From Flavobacteriaceae bacterium UBA6268 (GTDB lineage Bacteria; Bacteroidota; Bacteroidia; Flavobacteriales; Flavobacteriaceae), in the NCBI GenBank assembly GCA_002440705.1, contig DJVA01000075.1, positions 1-64,000 of the forward strand: a stretch of DNA of 64,000 bases, given 5' to 3'. A model generated the notes under the pieces. That model was given only the letters and a program-made list of their open reading frames with translations. It was not told the DNA's origin and searched no databases. Below, piece after piece: positions 52,274 to 60,595 of this stretch. How positions within the stretch are numbered: position 1 is the stretch's first letter; the number at the start of each line of letters is the position of its first letter. The translations under genes were made by a program, and so were the position numbers.

Positions 52274-53953
52274 TTACTCTTCAGAAATTTTTGCCCACGA
52301 ATCCCTAAGGGGTACCGTTCTGTTAAAGACTTTATGGCCCGCTGTGCTGTCGCTATCGACCACAAAATATCCCAGTCGTTGAAACTGAAAATGATCTCCT
52401 GGGGCTGCGCCCTCAAGACTGGGTTCGGCGTACCCCGTAATTACCTCCAAGGAATTGGGATTGATGAATTCCATAAAATCTTTCTCTTTGTGAGTGTCGG
52501 GAGATGGTTCTGTGAACAAGCGATCGTACATCCGCACTTCCACTGAAAGTGCTTCCTTAACAGAAACCCAATGAAGTGTTCCTTTTACTTTTCGAAGGGA
52601 AGCTTCCGTGCCGCTGCCGCTTTTGCTGTCAGCGTCATAGGTACAATGAATTTCGAGAATGTTGCCTTCTTCGTCTTTTACCAAACGTTCTCCTTGAATA
52701 ATGTACGCATTTTTCAAGCGCACTTCCTTGCCCAGTGACAGTCTAAAAAACTTTCTGTTGGCTTCCTCCATAAAATCATCGCGCTCTATGTATAGTTCTT
52801 TTGAAAAGGGGACTTTTCGGTATCCCGCATTTTCATCCTCGGGATTGTTTTCGGCTTCCAGCCATTCGGTCTTCCCAACAGGATAATTGGTAATAACCAA
52901 CTTTACGGGGTCCAAAACCACCATGACACGAGGAGCTTTTTGGTTCAAATCCTCTCGGGCACAGAATTCCAAATGGGAAACGTCAATAAGGTTTTCCCGT
53001 TTTCCAACCCCAATACTGTCGGCAAAATTCCGGATGGAATTGGGTGTATAGCCTCTTCTTCTAAGTCCAGAAATGGTGGGCATTCGAGGGTCGTCCCATC
53101 CCTTTACCACTTTATCCTGTACCAGTTTCAACAATTTTCTTTTGCTTACCACCGTGTGACTCAGGTTTCTCCGGGCAAATTCCCTTTGTTTGGGACGCAA
53201 CTTTTTTGGGTCGTACACCTGGTCCAAAAACCAATCGTAAAGTTCCCTATGGGGCAAAAACTCTAAGGTACAGAACGAGTGGGATACTTGCTCGAGGTAA
53301 TCACTTTCCCCATGGGTCCAGTCATACATAGGAAAAATCTTCCAATCGGTTCCCGTTCGGTGGTGGTGTTTGTGCATGACGCGGTACATAACCGGGTCGC
53401 GCATCAACATATTGGGCGAAGCCATATCAATCTTGGCCCTAAGCACATGCTGCCCTTCTGGAACTTTACCCTCCTTCATTTTTTGGAAAAGCGCCAAGCT
53501 TTCAGCGATGGGGCGGTTTCGGAAAGGGCTTTCTACTCCTGGAGAATTGGGTGTTCCCTTTTGGTTGGCAATGGTTTCGGACGACTGGGAATCGACGTAG
53601 GCTTTTCCTTCAGTAATCATTTCAACTGCCCAATCGTATAGCTGCTGGAAATAATCGGAAGCATAGCATTCGTTGGCCCAATTGAAGCCGAGCCAAGAAA
53701 TGTCTGCTTTAATCGCATCCACAAATTCCTGTTCTTCTTTTGAAGGATTGGTATCATCAAAGCGCAGGTTTACAGGTGCTTGGTATTTTAGGCCCAATCC
53801 AAAATTAAGGCAAATTGATGAGGCGTGACCAATATGCAAATAACCGTTGGGCTCTGGTGGAAACCGAAAGCAAAGATCGCTTTTGGAATACCCTTGTTTT
53901 AAATCTTCTTCGATGATGTGCTCAATAAAATTGAGGCTCCTTTCTTCGCTCAT
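52274..53953 (-). CDS. glnS: Glutamine-tRNA ligase
   Basis: A 559-residue class I synthetase. The HIGH motif is in RFPPEPNGYLHIGHASSICLN, the KMSKS counterpart is VVSKRKLLKLV, and the anticodon-binding beta barrels make up the C-terminal third (KVFNRTVPLRDSWAK). It charges tRNA-Gln directly, so the amidotransferase route is not needed for glutamine. It is transcribed divergently from folB with interlocking promoter boxes. Confidence 0.96.
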   Translation of the reverse strand: MSEERSLNFIEHIIEEDLKQGYSKSDLCFRFPPEPNGYLHIGHASSICLNFGLGLKYQAPVNLRFDDTNPSKEEQEFVDAIKADISWLGFNWANECYASDYFQQLYDWAVEMITEGKAYVDSQSSETIANQKGTPNSPGVESPFRNRPIAESLALFQKMKEGKVPEGQHVLRAKIDMASPNMLMRDPVMYRVMHKHHHRTGTDWKIFPMYDWTHGESDYLEQVSHSFCTLEFLPHRELYDWFLDQVYDPKKLRPKQREFARRNLSHTVVSKRKLLKLVQDKVVKGWDDPRMPTISGLRRRGYTPNSIRNFADSIGVGKRENLIDVSHLEFCAREDLNQKAPRVMVVLDPVKLVITNYPVGKTEWLEAENNPEDENAGYRKVPFSKELYIERDDFMEEANRKFFRLSLGKEVRLKNAYIIQGERLVKDEEGNILEIHCTYDADSKSGSGTEASLRKVKGTLHWVSVKEALSVEVRMYDRLFTEPSPDTHKEKDFMEFINPNSLEVITGYAEPSLEGAAPGDHFQFQRLGYFVVDSDSTAGHKVFNRTVPLRDSWAKISEE

Positions 53954-53970
53954 ACCTTAATTTAAGACTG

Positions 53971-53978
53971 CAAAGATA
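53971..53978 (-). promoter_or_regulatory. -7 element TATCTTTG of glnS
   Basis: TATCTTTG on the minus strand, 17 bases before the glnS ATG. It forms an inverted pair with the folB box at 53998-54005, 19 bases away, so the two promoters overlap back to back. Confidence 0.52.
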
Positions 53979-53997
53979 CCAAAAGCACATAAAAAAG

Positions 53998-54005
53998 TAT
54001 CTTTG
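53998..54005 (+). promoter_or_regulatory. -7 element TATCTTTG of folB
   Basis: TATCTTTG 14 bases before the folB ATG. It is the mirror image of the glnS box; each promoter's -33 region falls on or near the other's -7 box, so the two are probably mutually exclusive or coordinated. Confidence 0.52.
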
Positions 54006-54019
54006 CAAAAACATTTTAA

Positions 54020-54376
54020 ATGAGCACGATACACCTAAAAAATATCCGCCTTTTTGCCAACCATGGCTGTTTGACCGAGGAGGAGAAGATTGGCAGTGAT
54101 TACATCGTTAACCTAAGGGTGAAAGCCAACTTGGTTCAGGCTGCCGAAACCGATTTGCTTTGCGATACTGTGGATTATGTGCTTCTAAACAAAATTGTAA
54201 AAGAGCAGATGGCCATACGGTCAAAATTGTTGGAACATGTTGGGAAGCGGATCATTGACGCTATTTTTCAAGAAGTTCCTTTGGTGACGAAGGTAAAAGT
54301 AACCGTGGCCAAAGTAAACCCCCCTATTGGTGGCGACGTAGCTGAAGTTAGTGTTACCATGAAATCCCAACGATAG
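54020..54376 (+). CDS. folB: Dihydroneopterin aldolase
   Basis: A 118-residue folate-pathway enzyme that cleaves dihydroneopterin to 6-hydroxymethyl-dihydropterin and glycolaldehyde. It has the FolB pattern IHLKNIRLFANHGCLTEEEKIGSDYIVNLRV, a central DTVDYVLLNKIVKEQM and PIGGDVAEVSVT at the end. Length is normal for the octameric enzyme. It lies alone, followed at 54449 by tRNA-Cys on the same strand. Confidence 0.94.
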   Translation: MSTIHLKNIRLFANHGCLTEEEKIGSDYIVNLRVKANLVQAAETDLLCDTVDYVLLNKIVKEQMAIRSKLLEHVGKRIIDAIFQEVPLVTKVKVTVAKVNPPIGGDVAEVSVTMKSQR

Positions 54377-54429
54377 TTCATTTACAATAAAACAAACGGG
54401 AAATCACTTTTCATTCAAGGGATTCTTTT

Positions 54430-54437
54430 TATATTTG
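54430..54437 (+). promoter_or_regulatory. -7 element TATATTTG of tRNA-Cys
   Basis: TATATTTG 11 bases before the tRNA. No clear TTG is seen at -33, but the short distance to the mature 5' end fits a stable-RNA promoter. Confidence 0.55.
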
Positions 54438-54448
54438 CCCTCTAGTTT

Positions 54449-54519
54449 GGCGTCTTGGCCGAGTGGCTAGGCAGAGGTCTGCAAAACCTTTTACAGCGGT
54501 TCGAATCCGCTAGACGCCT
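54449..54519 (+). tRNA. tRNA-Cys (anticodon GCA)
   Basis: A 71-base cloverleaf. Acceptor arms GGCGTCT and AGACGCC pair fully; the D stem is GCC/GGC, the anticodon stem GAGGT/ACCTT around CTGCAAA (anticodon GCA), the variable loop has four bases and the T stem is AGCGG/CCGCT around TTCGAAT. The discriminator base is T, the strong identity element of tRNA-Cys. CCA is not encoded. A terminator follows two bases later. Confidence 0.95.
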
Positions 54520-54520
54520 C

Positions 54521-54551
54521 AAAACCTCCATGAAATCGTGGGGGTTTTTTT
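54521..54551 (+). terminator. Terminator of tRNA-Cys
   Basis: AAAACCTCC (54521-54529) pairs with GGGGGTTTT (54540-54548; one G-T pair) and a T run follows, overlapping the end of the convergent LysE-family gene. Confidence 0.75.
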
Positions 54552-55245
54552 ATGGCGCCATGTCCTCAATTTTATCAGATGGCCTCGGGATGCGGTCCAG
54601 TCCTTTTTTTACTTCATTAGGGAATAGGCCTTGCAATAGCAGTGCCACCCCAAAGATGATGATCAAAATGCTGACCCATTTTTTGGTTTTGAAAATAAAG
54701 CGAGGCGTCATTTTGCTCTTCAGCCGCTTGGCCAAGGATATTTTAAAAAGGTCGGTGAGAAAGAAGGCGGCTAAAACCGTTACCAAAAATAAAAACACCC
54801 CATTTTCAGATTCAGTCAATGCGTTGGCCATAATGATGGTTCCGATCCATCCTGCCAGGACTCCAAAATTGACAAAATTCAGCAAAAAGCCCTTTAAAAA
54901 GAGTCCGCCCAAATTTTTTTTGGTGTGAACGGCATAATGTTCGCGGACAATTTTGATGAATGATTTTGAAGTTCGTATGTACGAAATAATTCCGTAGGCA
55001 ATCAATATAACCCCTCCAAAAATAAGCACTCCGGGCTCGTCTTTGATGCGCTCCAGAATTTTGCTGGTACTGAAATAAGCGATGAGAATGAAAACAATGT
55101 CGGCAAAGATGGCGCCTAAGTCAAAAAATACTCCGGCCCTAAAACCTTTGGTGATGCTGGTCTCTATCAAGGTAAAAAAAACAGGGCCAATGGCAAAAGC
55201 CAAGATAAAACCATAAAGGGCGGCGTAAAGCAAACCATCAAACAT
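54550..55245 (-). CDS. LysE family translocator
   Basis: A 231-residue inner-membrane exporter with about six helices. It starts LLYAALYGFILAFAIGPVFFTLIETSITKGFRAG, the LysE/RhtB amino-acid exporter signature (G-P-V-F..), and has GVILIAYGIISYIRTS in the middle. It would export amino acids or derivatives; the substrate is not deducible. Its stop lies at the T run of the tRNA terminator. No partner gene. Confidence 0.87.
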   Translation of the reverse strand: MFDGLLYAALYGFILAFAIGPVFFTLIETSITKGFRAGVFFDLGAIFADIVFILIAYFSTSKILERIKDEPGVLIFGGVILIAYGIISYIRTSKSFIKIVREHYAVHTKKNLGGLFLKGFLLNFVNFGVLAGWIGTIIMANALTESENGVFLFLVTVLAAFFLTDLFKISLAKRLKSKMTPRFIFKTKKWVSILIIIFGVALLLQGLFPNEVKKGLDRIPRPSDKIEDMAP

Positions 55246-55379
55246 GTCTTAAAAGTACAAAATCCTAAAACGTCTACCGAAAGAATTTAGGGACTTAATT
55301 GCTTTTCAAAAACTATTGCCCGGAGTGCTTATTTTTGGAGGGGTTTTGATGGTCTTTCGGGGTAGCTAATTTTTTGCCA

Positions 55380-56054
55380 TCAATCCATCAACTTGATGCG
55401 CCCGCCAGCAAATTTCTTTTCATTGACGGTTTTTGGATGCCCATAAACGTATACATCGCCACCAGCCGTTATTTTAATATCTGCCTTTTCTGTGGCATAG
55501 ATGTCGGCTTCGCCTGCAGCAGTAATTCCAATAGCCGTTTCTTTGGTTTTGAGATCCTTCCCTTCAAAAATCCCTCCTGTAGTAATGTAAATTTCTTGAG
55601 TGGTAGCCAATCCTGATGCTTCAACGATACCTCCGGTTACTGTTTTGATTTTAGCAAAATCGACTTGCATCCCCACTTTGATTTTGCCCCCTTCCTGTGC
55701 CCTCAATTCAATGGAATTTTGAGAAATCATTTGGTTACCTACGATAAACGCACCTTCGTTGGCATCCAAGACCTCAACATTCTTAAAGTAAACCTCGATG
55801 TAGGTATCATCGCCTTGAAATACTTTGTCAGCCTCCATCCTTATTTTCAGTTTGCCATCCTTGTTTACAATGACCACATCTTGCGTGTCATCGCCTTTAA
55901 TGACCACTTTGTTATCGTTGGATTGAATTAAATTGACTTCGATTAAATCGTACACTTTCAACTCGTTGAAATCGCCTACTTCTTTGGTAATGATTTTTTG
56001 AGCAAAAATTGGAAGGGTTAGTATTGATAAAAGAAAGGAAAAGAAGAATTTCAT
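55380..56054 (-). CDS. Secreted DUF2807 (head GIN domain) protein
   Basis: A 224-residue exported protein. Signal peptide 1-19 (ends IFAQ); the mature part is a run of short beta strands with regularly spaced Gly, Asp and Lys (VVIKGDDTQDVVIVNKDGKL, AEADIYATEKADIKITAGGD), the right-handed beta-helix of the DUF2807 family. Such proteins are common in Bacteroidetes; function is not established. It ends KRFAGGRIKLMD-like and stands alone. Confidence 0.83.
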   Translation of the reverse strand: MKFFFSFLLSILTLPIFAQKIITKEVGDFNELKVYDLIEVNLIQSNDNKVVIKGDDTQDVVIVNKDGKLKIRMEADKVFQGDDTYIEVYFKNVEVLDANEGAFIVGNQMISQNSIELRAQEGGKIKVGMQVDFAKIKTVTGGIVEASGLATTQEIYITTGGIFEGKDLKTKETAIGITAAGEADIYATEKADIKITAGGDVYVYGHPKTVNEKKFAGGRIKLMD

Positions 56055-56115
56055 GATATCTTGGTTTTGTTTTAATAAAGACCACCCCTCTTTGAAAGTG
56101 TTACAGTTTTAGCTT

Positions 56116-58308
56116 TCAAAAATCCTCCCGGTGTCCCAACATCAAAAAATCTAGGTGTTTTTTCACCAAGTCCGCATTTTTAACCTTAACATAAACCTCG
56201 TCCCCTAAACGATAGATATTGTGAGTGCTTTTGCCAATTACAGCAAACTCATCTTTGTCAAAAACATAGTGGTCGTCTTTAAGGTCGGCTAGCCGCACCA
56301 TTCCTTCACATTTATTTGAAATTATTTCCACATAAACTCCCCACTCTGTTACGCCTGAAATAACACCCAAAAATTCTTGGTCCTTATGATCCATCATGTA
56401 TTTAACCTGCATGTACTTGATACTGTCGCGCTCTGCATTGGCAGCCAATTGTTCCATATCGCTGGAATGGGCACACTGCTCTTCAAATTTCTCTTGCGGC
56501 GCGCTTTTCCCCCCATCCAAATACTGCTGTAACAACCTATGAACCATGATATCTGGATAGCGCCTTATGGGCGATGTAAAGTGCGTGTAGTAGTCGAACG
56601 CAAGCCCATAATGACCAATGTTGTTTGTCGTATAGACCGCTTTACTCATGCTTCGTATGGCCAAAGTATCGACCAGGTTTTGTTCCTTTTTGCCAACCAC
56701 GTCCGATAACAATTTATTGAGGGATTGTGAGGTACTTTTTCGGTCACGGGTATTCAACTTATACCCAAAACGCTTGATGATGTTTTCCAGCTGGGCTATT
56801 TTTTCATCATCGGGTTCATCATGAACCCTGTAAACAAAGGTTTTTTTGTCTTTTTGTTTTCCTATGTATTCTGCCACACTTCGGTTGGCCAAGAGCATAA
56901 ATTCTTCGATAAGCTTATTGGCGTCTTTGCTTTCCTTGAAATAAACTCCTTCTGGATTGTTATTTTGATCCAATACAAACTTTACTTCAACTTTATCGAA
57001 GGAAATCGCCCCGTGGTGCATTCGCTTTTTTCGGAGTATTTTGGCCAGACGATCCAATTCCAAGACTGCTGTTACCAAATCATTGCTTACCTGATAGGTT
57101 TTACCTGTGAGGGAAATGTTACCTGGGATGGTATTTTTTTGTGATTCGATAATTTCTTGTGCTTCTTCATACGCAAATCGGGCATCACTGTAAATGACCG
57201 TCCTACCAAACCATTTGTTGAGTACTTCTGCTTTATCATTCATTTTGAAGATGGCCGAAAAAGTGTATTTTTCTTCTTTAGGGCGTAACGAACAGGCATT
57301 GTTGCTCAATATTTCGGGCAACATTGGGACCACGCGATCCACCAAATAGACCGATGTTGCCCGTTCATACGCTTCATCATCCAGTAAAGTTCCAGGTTTC
57401 ACATAGTGCGATACATCGGCTATGTGAATTCCTATTTCATAATCACCCCCATCAAGCTTTTTGAAAGAAAGGGCATCGTCAAAATCTTTGGCGTCTTTTG
57501 GGTCGATGGTAAATGTCAACACGTCGCGCAGATCTCTTCTCTTTTTGATCTCTGCAGGCTGAATGGAAGTATCCAATTGGTTTGCAAATCGTTCTACTTC
57601 CGAAGGAAATTCATAAGGCAGTCCATATTGCGCTAAGATGGCGTGGATTTCAGTTTGGTGATCGCCGGCCTTGCCCAATACTTTCAAAACCGATCCAATG
57701 GGCGAATCGCTATGCGCTTCCCAACCCTCCATCTTCACCAACACTTTGTCGCCGGTCTGTGCTTTGTTGATTTTACTTTTTGGAATAAAAATATCGGTGT
57801 ATAATCCATAACCAGGGCATTCTACAAAAGCAAACGTATCAGACACTTGGATGGTCCCTACAAACTCGGTGCGTTTGCGTTGCAATATTTTAGTTACCTC
57901 ACCTTCAGTTCTTCCGCCTTTTTTTCTTTTGAAAACATAAACTTCAACCACATCGCCATTTAAGGATTTATTGAGGTGCTTGTTTTTTACAACAATATCA
58001 TCTTCCCTCCCTTCAACAATAACAAATCCCTTGCCCCTGGATGAAATATCCATAACACCGGTAAGGTAGTTCTCCGAAGGTTTTAATTGGTATTTTCCCC
58101 TCTCGATTTCTTGGATGGTTCCACTCGACTTCAATTTTTGAAGGCTTTTAACAATTTGGTTTCGACTATTGGGATCGTTCAATCCCAATTTGGCCGCAAT
58201 TTGTTTGTAGTTGAGTGGTTGACTGTGATCTTTTCTGAAAATGGATAGAATCTGCTCCGTAAATTGTTCCTGCTGCTGTTTTTTCCCTCTTTTCTTCCTT
58301 TTCCGCAT
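56116..58308 (-). CDS. rnr: Ribonuclease R
   Basis: A 730-residue processive 3'-5' exoribonuclease of the RNase II family. Order: basic Lys/Arg-rich tail (1-12), winged-helix domain (about 15-75), OB cold-shock domains, RNB catalytic domain with FTIDPKDAKDFDDALSF (the Asp cluster that binds Mg2+), then an S1 domain (SGVTEWGVYVEIISNKCEGMVRL). It degrades structured RNA, including rRNA and tmRNA-tagged messages. Length is typical. It is the last of the minus-strand genes before the AT-rich gap. Confidence 0.95.
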   Translation of the reverse strand: MRKRKKRGKKQQQEQFTEQILSIFRKDHSQPLNYKQIAAKLGLNDPNSRNQIVKSLQKLKSSGTIQEIERGKYQLKPSENYLTGVMDISSRGKGFVIVEGREDDIVVKNKHLNKSLNGDVVEVYVFKRKKGGRTEGEVTKILQRKRTEFVGTIQVSDTFAFVECPGYGLYTDIFIPKSKINKAQTGDKVLVKMEGWEAHSDSPIGSVLKVLGKAGDHQTEIHAILAQYGLPYEFPSEVERFANQLDTSIQPAEIKKRRDLRDVLTFTIDPKDAKDFDDALSFKKLDGGDYEIGIHIADVSHYVKPGTLLDDEAYERATSVYLVDRVVPMLPEILSNNACSLRPKEEKYTFSAIFKMNDKAEVLNKWFGRTVIYSDARFAYEEAQEIIESQKNTIPGNISLTGKTYQVSNDLVTAVLELDRLAKILRKKRMHHGAISFDKVEVKFVLDQNNNPEGVYFKESKDANKLIEEFMLLANRSVAEYIGKQKDKKTFVYRVHDEPDDEKIAQLENIIKRFGYKLNTRDRKSTSQSLNKLLSDVVGKKEQNLVDTLAIRSMSKAVYTTNNIGHYGLAFDYYTHFTSPIRRYPDIMVHRLLQQYLDGGKSAPQEKFEEQCAHSSDMEQLAANAERDSIKYMQVKYMMDHKDQEFLGVISGVTEWGVYVEIISNKCEGMVRLADLKDDHYVFDKDEFAVIGKSTHNIYRLGDEVYVKVKNADLVKKHLDFLMLGHREDF

Positions 58309-58392
58309 GGGTAGTAAATTAATTCAGTAAAAGTACATTTATTCAATCAATAGGGCTAAACAAATGATTAAGAATTCGTATTTTAGTAGGAT

Positions 58393-58632
58393 ATGGAACA
58401 TTTTGTAACCATTGCCTCTTTTACATTTCCAAGCGAATACGCTGTGCTCCGATTGCTTTTGGAGCAAGAGCAGATACGTTTCTTTTTCCAGAACGAAACC
58501 ATGGTAAGCATGCTACCGTTTCAGTCCAACGCTATTGGAGGTATCCGTTTGAAGGTACATCCAGAGGATTGTTCGGAAGCCATGAGCATCATCGAAAATT
58601 TGAGTAAGGGTTCCCACCTCCGTATTGTTTAG
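58393..58632 (+). CDS. DUF2007 family protein
   Basis: A 79-residue soluble protein with one alpha/beta domain (MEHFVTIASFTFPSEYAVLRLLLEQEQIRFFFQNE... GIRLKVHPEDCSEAMSIIENL), matching the small signal-transducing or regulatory DUF2007 group. No function is established. It is divergent from rnr and is followed by a 607-base gap. Confidence 0.78.
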   Translation: MEHFVTIASFTFPSEYAVLRLLLEQEQIRFFFQNETMVSMLPFQSNAIGGIRLKVHPEDCSEAMSIIENLSKGSHLRIV

Positions 58633-59128
58633 TTATCAACATAAGAAGATACAGCTACCATTCTTTTCTTTCATTTGAAATTTAAAATTGATGTATATTA
58701 TAGCTTGTTAATAGCAGGTATAACTTTATGGTATTTTCCTATGATTTTTGGTTAAACTTTTTTTCCAGAAAATTATGAACAGGATATTAGCGGGGAAAAG
58801 TATTGATTCATAACGGAATCTATTTTTTAATTGACAACTGTAGAAAACTTATTTAAACAACAAGTTTTTGATAAATAAAAGGAAGATGAATGTTTTTAAG
58901 TACTGGAAGACAGCGGAAAATTTTATAACAAAAGAAGGCTAATTTGTTTGTTTAATTCCTAAAAAATGCCATATAAAAATCCCTTTTTCAGAAGCAAATA
59001 TTTTTATGGAATTTACATCAACAAATATGAACAAGTTTGTTAACTTAATTATCAGCTAAAGGTTAAGAAAACTTAAATTGCTGGCCGCTAAAGGATCAGA
59101 AAACAACCACAACAATAGGTTTTAAACG
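58633..59128. other. AT-rich intergenic region (no gene recognised)
   Basis: About 500 bases of very AT-rich sequence between the DUF2007 gene and the rpiB promoter. I find no RNA gene or protein I recognise. It contains TTATCAACA (58633-58641, one mismatch to the DnaA box TTATCCACA) and looser relatives such as TTATGAACA, a small inverted repeat AAGTT-TGTT-AACTT near 59034, and four or five tiny reading frames of 12-25 codons that look like chance. It may simply be a spacer, or could hold an origin or small RNA; nothing decides this by eye. Confidence 0.5.
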
Positions 59129-59136
59129 TATCTTTG
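59129..59136 (+). promoter_or_regulatory. -7 element TATCTTTG upstream of the rpiB operon
   Basis: TATCTTTG, the commonest -7 form in this window. It lies 14 bases before a 28-codon reading frame and 104 bases before rpiB. Confidence 0.52.
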
Positions 59137-59150
59137 TAAAAACAGAATTT

Positions 59151-59237
59151 ATGAAATGCCCATTAGCACTATTTGCAAACCCAACGAAGAAGGAAAATAA
59201 GGGCGTGGAAGATGGAACGCCATTAAATATTTTATAG
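59151..59237 (+). CDS. Tiny reading frame abutting rpiB (possible leader peptide)
   Basis: ATG to TAG encodes 28 residues beginning MKCPLALFANPTKK and ending DGTPLNIL. It starts 14 bases after a good -7 box and its stop lies two bases before the rpiB ATG, so ribosomes ending here could restart at rpiB. It has no recognisable homologue and could be chance. A leader or coupling peptide is possible; evidence is position only. Confidence 0.35.
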   Translation: MKCPLALFANPTKKENKGVEDGTPLNIL

Positions 59238-59239
59238 AA

Positions 59240-59671
59240 ATGAAAATTGCCATAGGGAATGACCATGCCGGCACTGATTATAAAAATGCCATAGTTGCCT
59301 ACCTTAAAGGGCAAGGTTATGAAGTTATCAATTTTGGAACCGACGCTTTAGACAGTGTAGACTACCCCGATTTTGTACATCCTGTTGCTGAGGCAGTTTC
59401 CAATGGAGCTGCTGCATTTGGTGTTTTGATATGTGGAAGTGGAAATGGAGTATCCATGACGGCCAACAAACACCAAAAAATTAGGGCTGCATTGTGTTGG
59501 ACTAAGGAAATTGCCGTTTTGGCACGAGAGCATAATGATGCCAACATCATAAGTATTCCTGCCCGCTTTACAAGCGAGCCCCAGGCAGTAGGCATGGTCG
59601 ATGTGTTTTTAAAAACTTCTTTTGAAGGTGGGCGCCACCAACGTAGGGTCGATAAAATAGCCTGTTCCTAA
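59240..59671 (+). CDS. rpiB: Ribose-5-phosphate isomerase B
   Basis: A 143-residue pentose-phosphate enzyme interconverting ribose-5-P and ribulose-5-P. It begins MKIAIGNDHAGTDYKNAIVAYL and has the catalytic Cys in GVLICGSGNGVSMTANK. It starts two bases after the small reading frame and heads a three-gene unit with the cation exporter and the acetyltransferase. Confidence 0.95.
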   Translation: MKIAIGNDHAGTDYKNAIVAYLKGQGYEVINFGTDALDSVDYPDFVHPVAEAVSNGAAAFGVLICGSGNGVSMTANKHQKIRAALCWTKEIAVLAREHNDANIISIPARFTSEPQAVGMVDVFLKTSFEGGRHQRRVDKIACS

Positions 59672-59681
59672 TTGTGTTGTG

Positions 59682-60593
59682 ATGGAACATTCCCACCCAC
59701 ACCATCACCACCATCACGATACACAGGGAAGGAACCTGCTTTGGTCCATCATTCTCAATAGTCTAATCACTTTATCCCAAATTATTGGAGGATTTTTTTC
59801 AGGAAGCCTGTCCTTAATATCCGATGCCCTCCATAATTTCAGTGATGTAGTGTCATTGGCAGTCAGTTATGTGGCCAACCGTTATTCAAAAAGAAGGGCC
59901 TCTTTCGATAAGACCTTTGGGTACAAAAGGGCCGAAATTATTGCGGCTTTCGTCAACGCCTCTTCACTCATCATTGTGGCTGTGTACTTGATATACGAGG
60001 CAATTATCCGATTTTTTCAACCAAAAACAATCGAAAGTGGGTTGGTAATTTGGTTGGCATTGCTGGGTATTTTGGTTAACGGCTTTTCGGTTTTGCTTCT
60101 CAGGAAGGGTTCGAAGGATAACATGAACCTGCGTTCTGCTTACCTTCATCTTTTTACCGACATGGCGGCGTCTATTGCAGTACTGGTGGGAGGTGTTTTG
60201 ATGAAGTATTTTCAATGGTTTTGGGTAGACAGCATCCTCACGGTTTTAATTGCAGCCTATCTGTTGGTGATGGGTTTTGGTTTGTGGAAAAGCGCTTTTA
60301 GGGTGCTGATGCTTTTTAGTCCAGAAGATGTGGACCTAAGGGAGTTGCGCACCGCTATTTCGGAATTTCCGGGCATCAAGAACATACACCACATTCATAT
60401 TTGGCAGCTTAACGAGAAAGAAAATCACCTAGAAGCCCACATCGATTTTTATGAGGACATTACCTTATCTGAATTTGATAAAATTCTTAATGAAGTCGAA
60501 AAGGTGCTCTTCGACCGATTTGGCATCAACCATGTAAACATCCAGCCCGAATATCAGAAGGATGATGCTAAAGACATTATTGTACAAGATTGA
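59682..60593 (+). CDS. Cation diffusion facilitator (zinc/cadmium-type exporter)
   Basis: A 303-residue CDF transporter. The N-terminus is strongly histidine-rich (MEHSHPHHHHHHD), a likely metal-collecting segment. Six membrane helices follow; helix 2 has SDALHNFSD (H-x3-D) and helix 5 has HLFTD (H-x3-D), the His/Asp metal site of zinc/cadmium exporters. The C-terminal cytoplasmic domain (about 205-303) contains HHIHIWQL and HLEAHIDF. The start at 59682 was chosen over a GTG one codon earlier. It begins 10 bases after rpiB. Confidence 0.92.
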   Translation: MEHSHPHHHHHHDTQGRNLLWSIILNSLITLSQIIGGFFSGSLSLISDALHNFSDVVSLAVSYVANRYSKRRASFDKTFGYKRAEIIAAFVNASSLIIVAVYLIYEAIIRFFQPKTIESGLVIWLALLGILVNGFSVLLLRKGSKDNMNLRSAYLHLFTDMAASIAVLVGGVLMKYFQWFWVDSILTVLIAAYLLVMGFGLWKSAFRVLMLFSPEDVDLRELRTAISEFPGIKNIHHIHIWQLNEKENHLEAHIDFYEDITLSEFDKILNEVEKVLFDRFGINHVNIQPEYQKDDAKDIIVQD

Positions 60594-60595
60594 CT

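Noticed and set aside
58966..59043. A 25-codon frame (MPYKNPFF...) in the AT-rich gap
   Set aside because: No promoter, ribosome site or family pattern; easily chance in AT-rich DNA.
58633..59128. Calling the AT-rich gap a replication origin
   Set aside because: One near DnaA box and looser ones are expected by chance; no skew could be computed, so it is listed only as a low-confidence finding.
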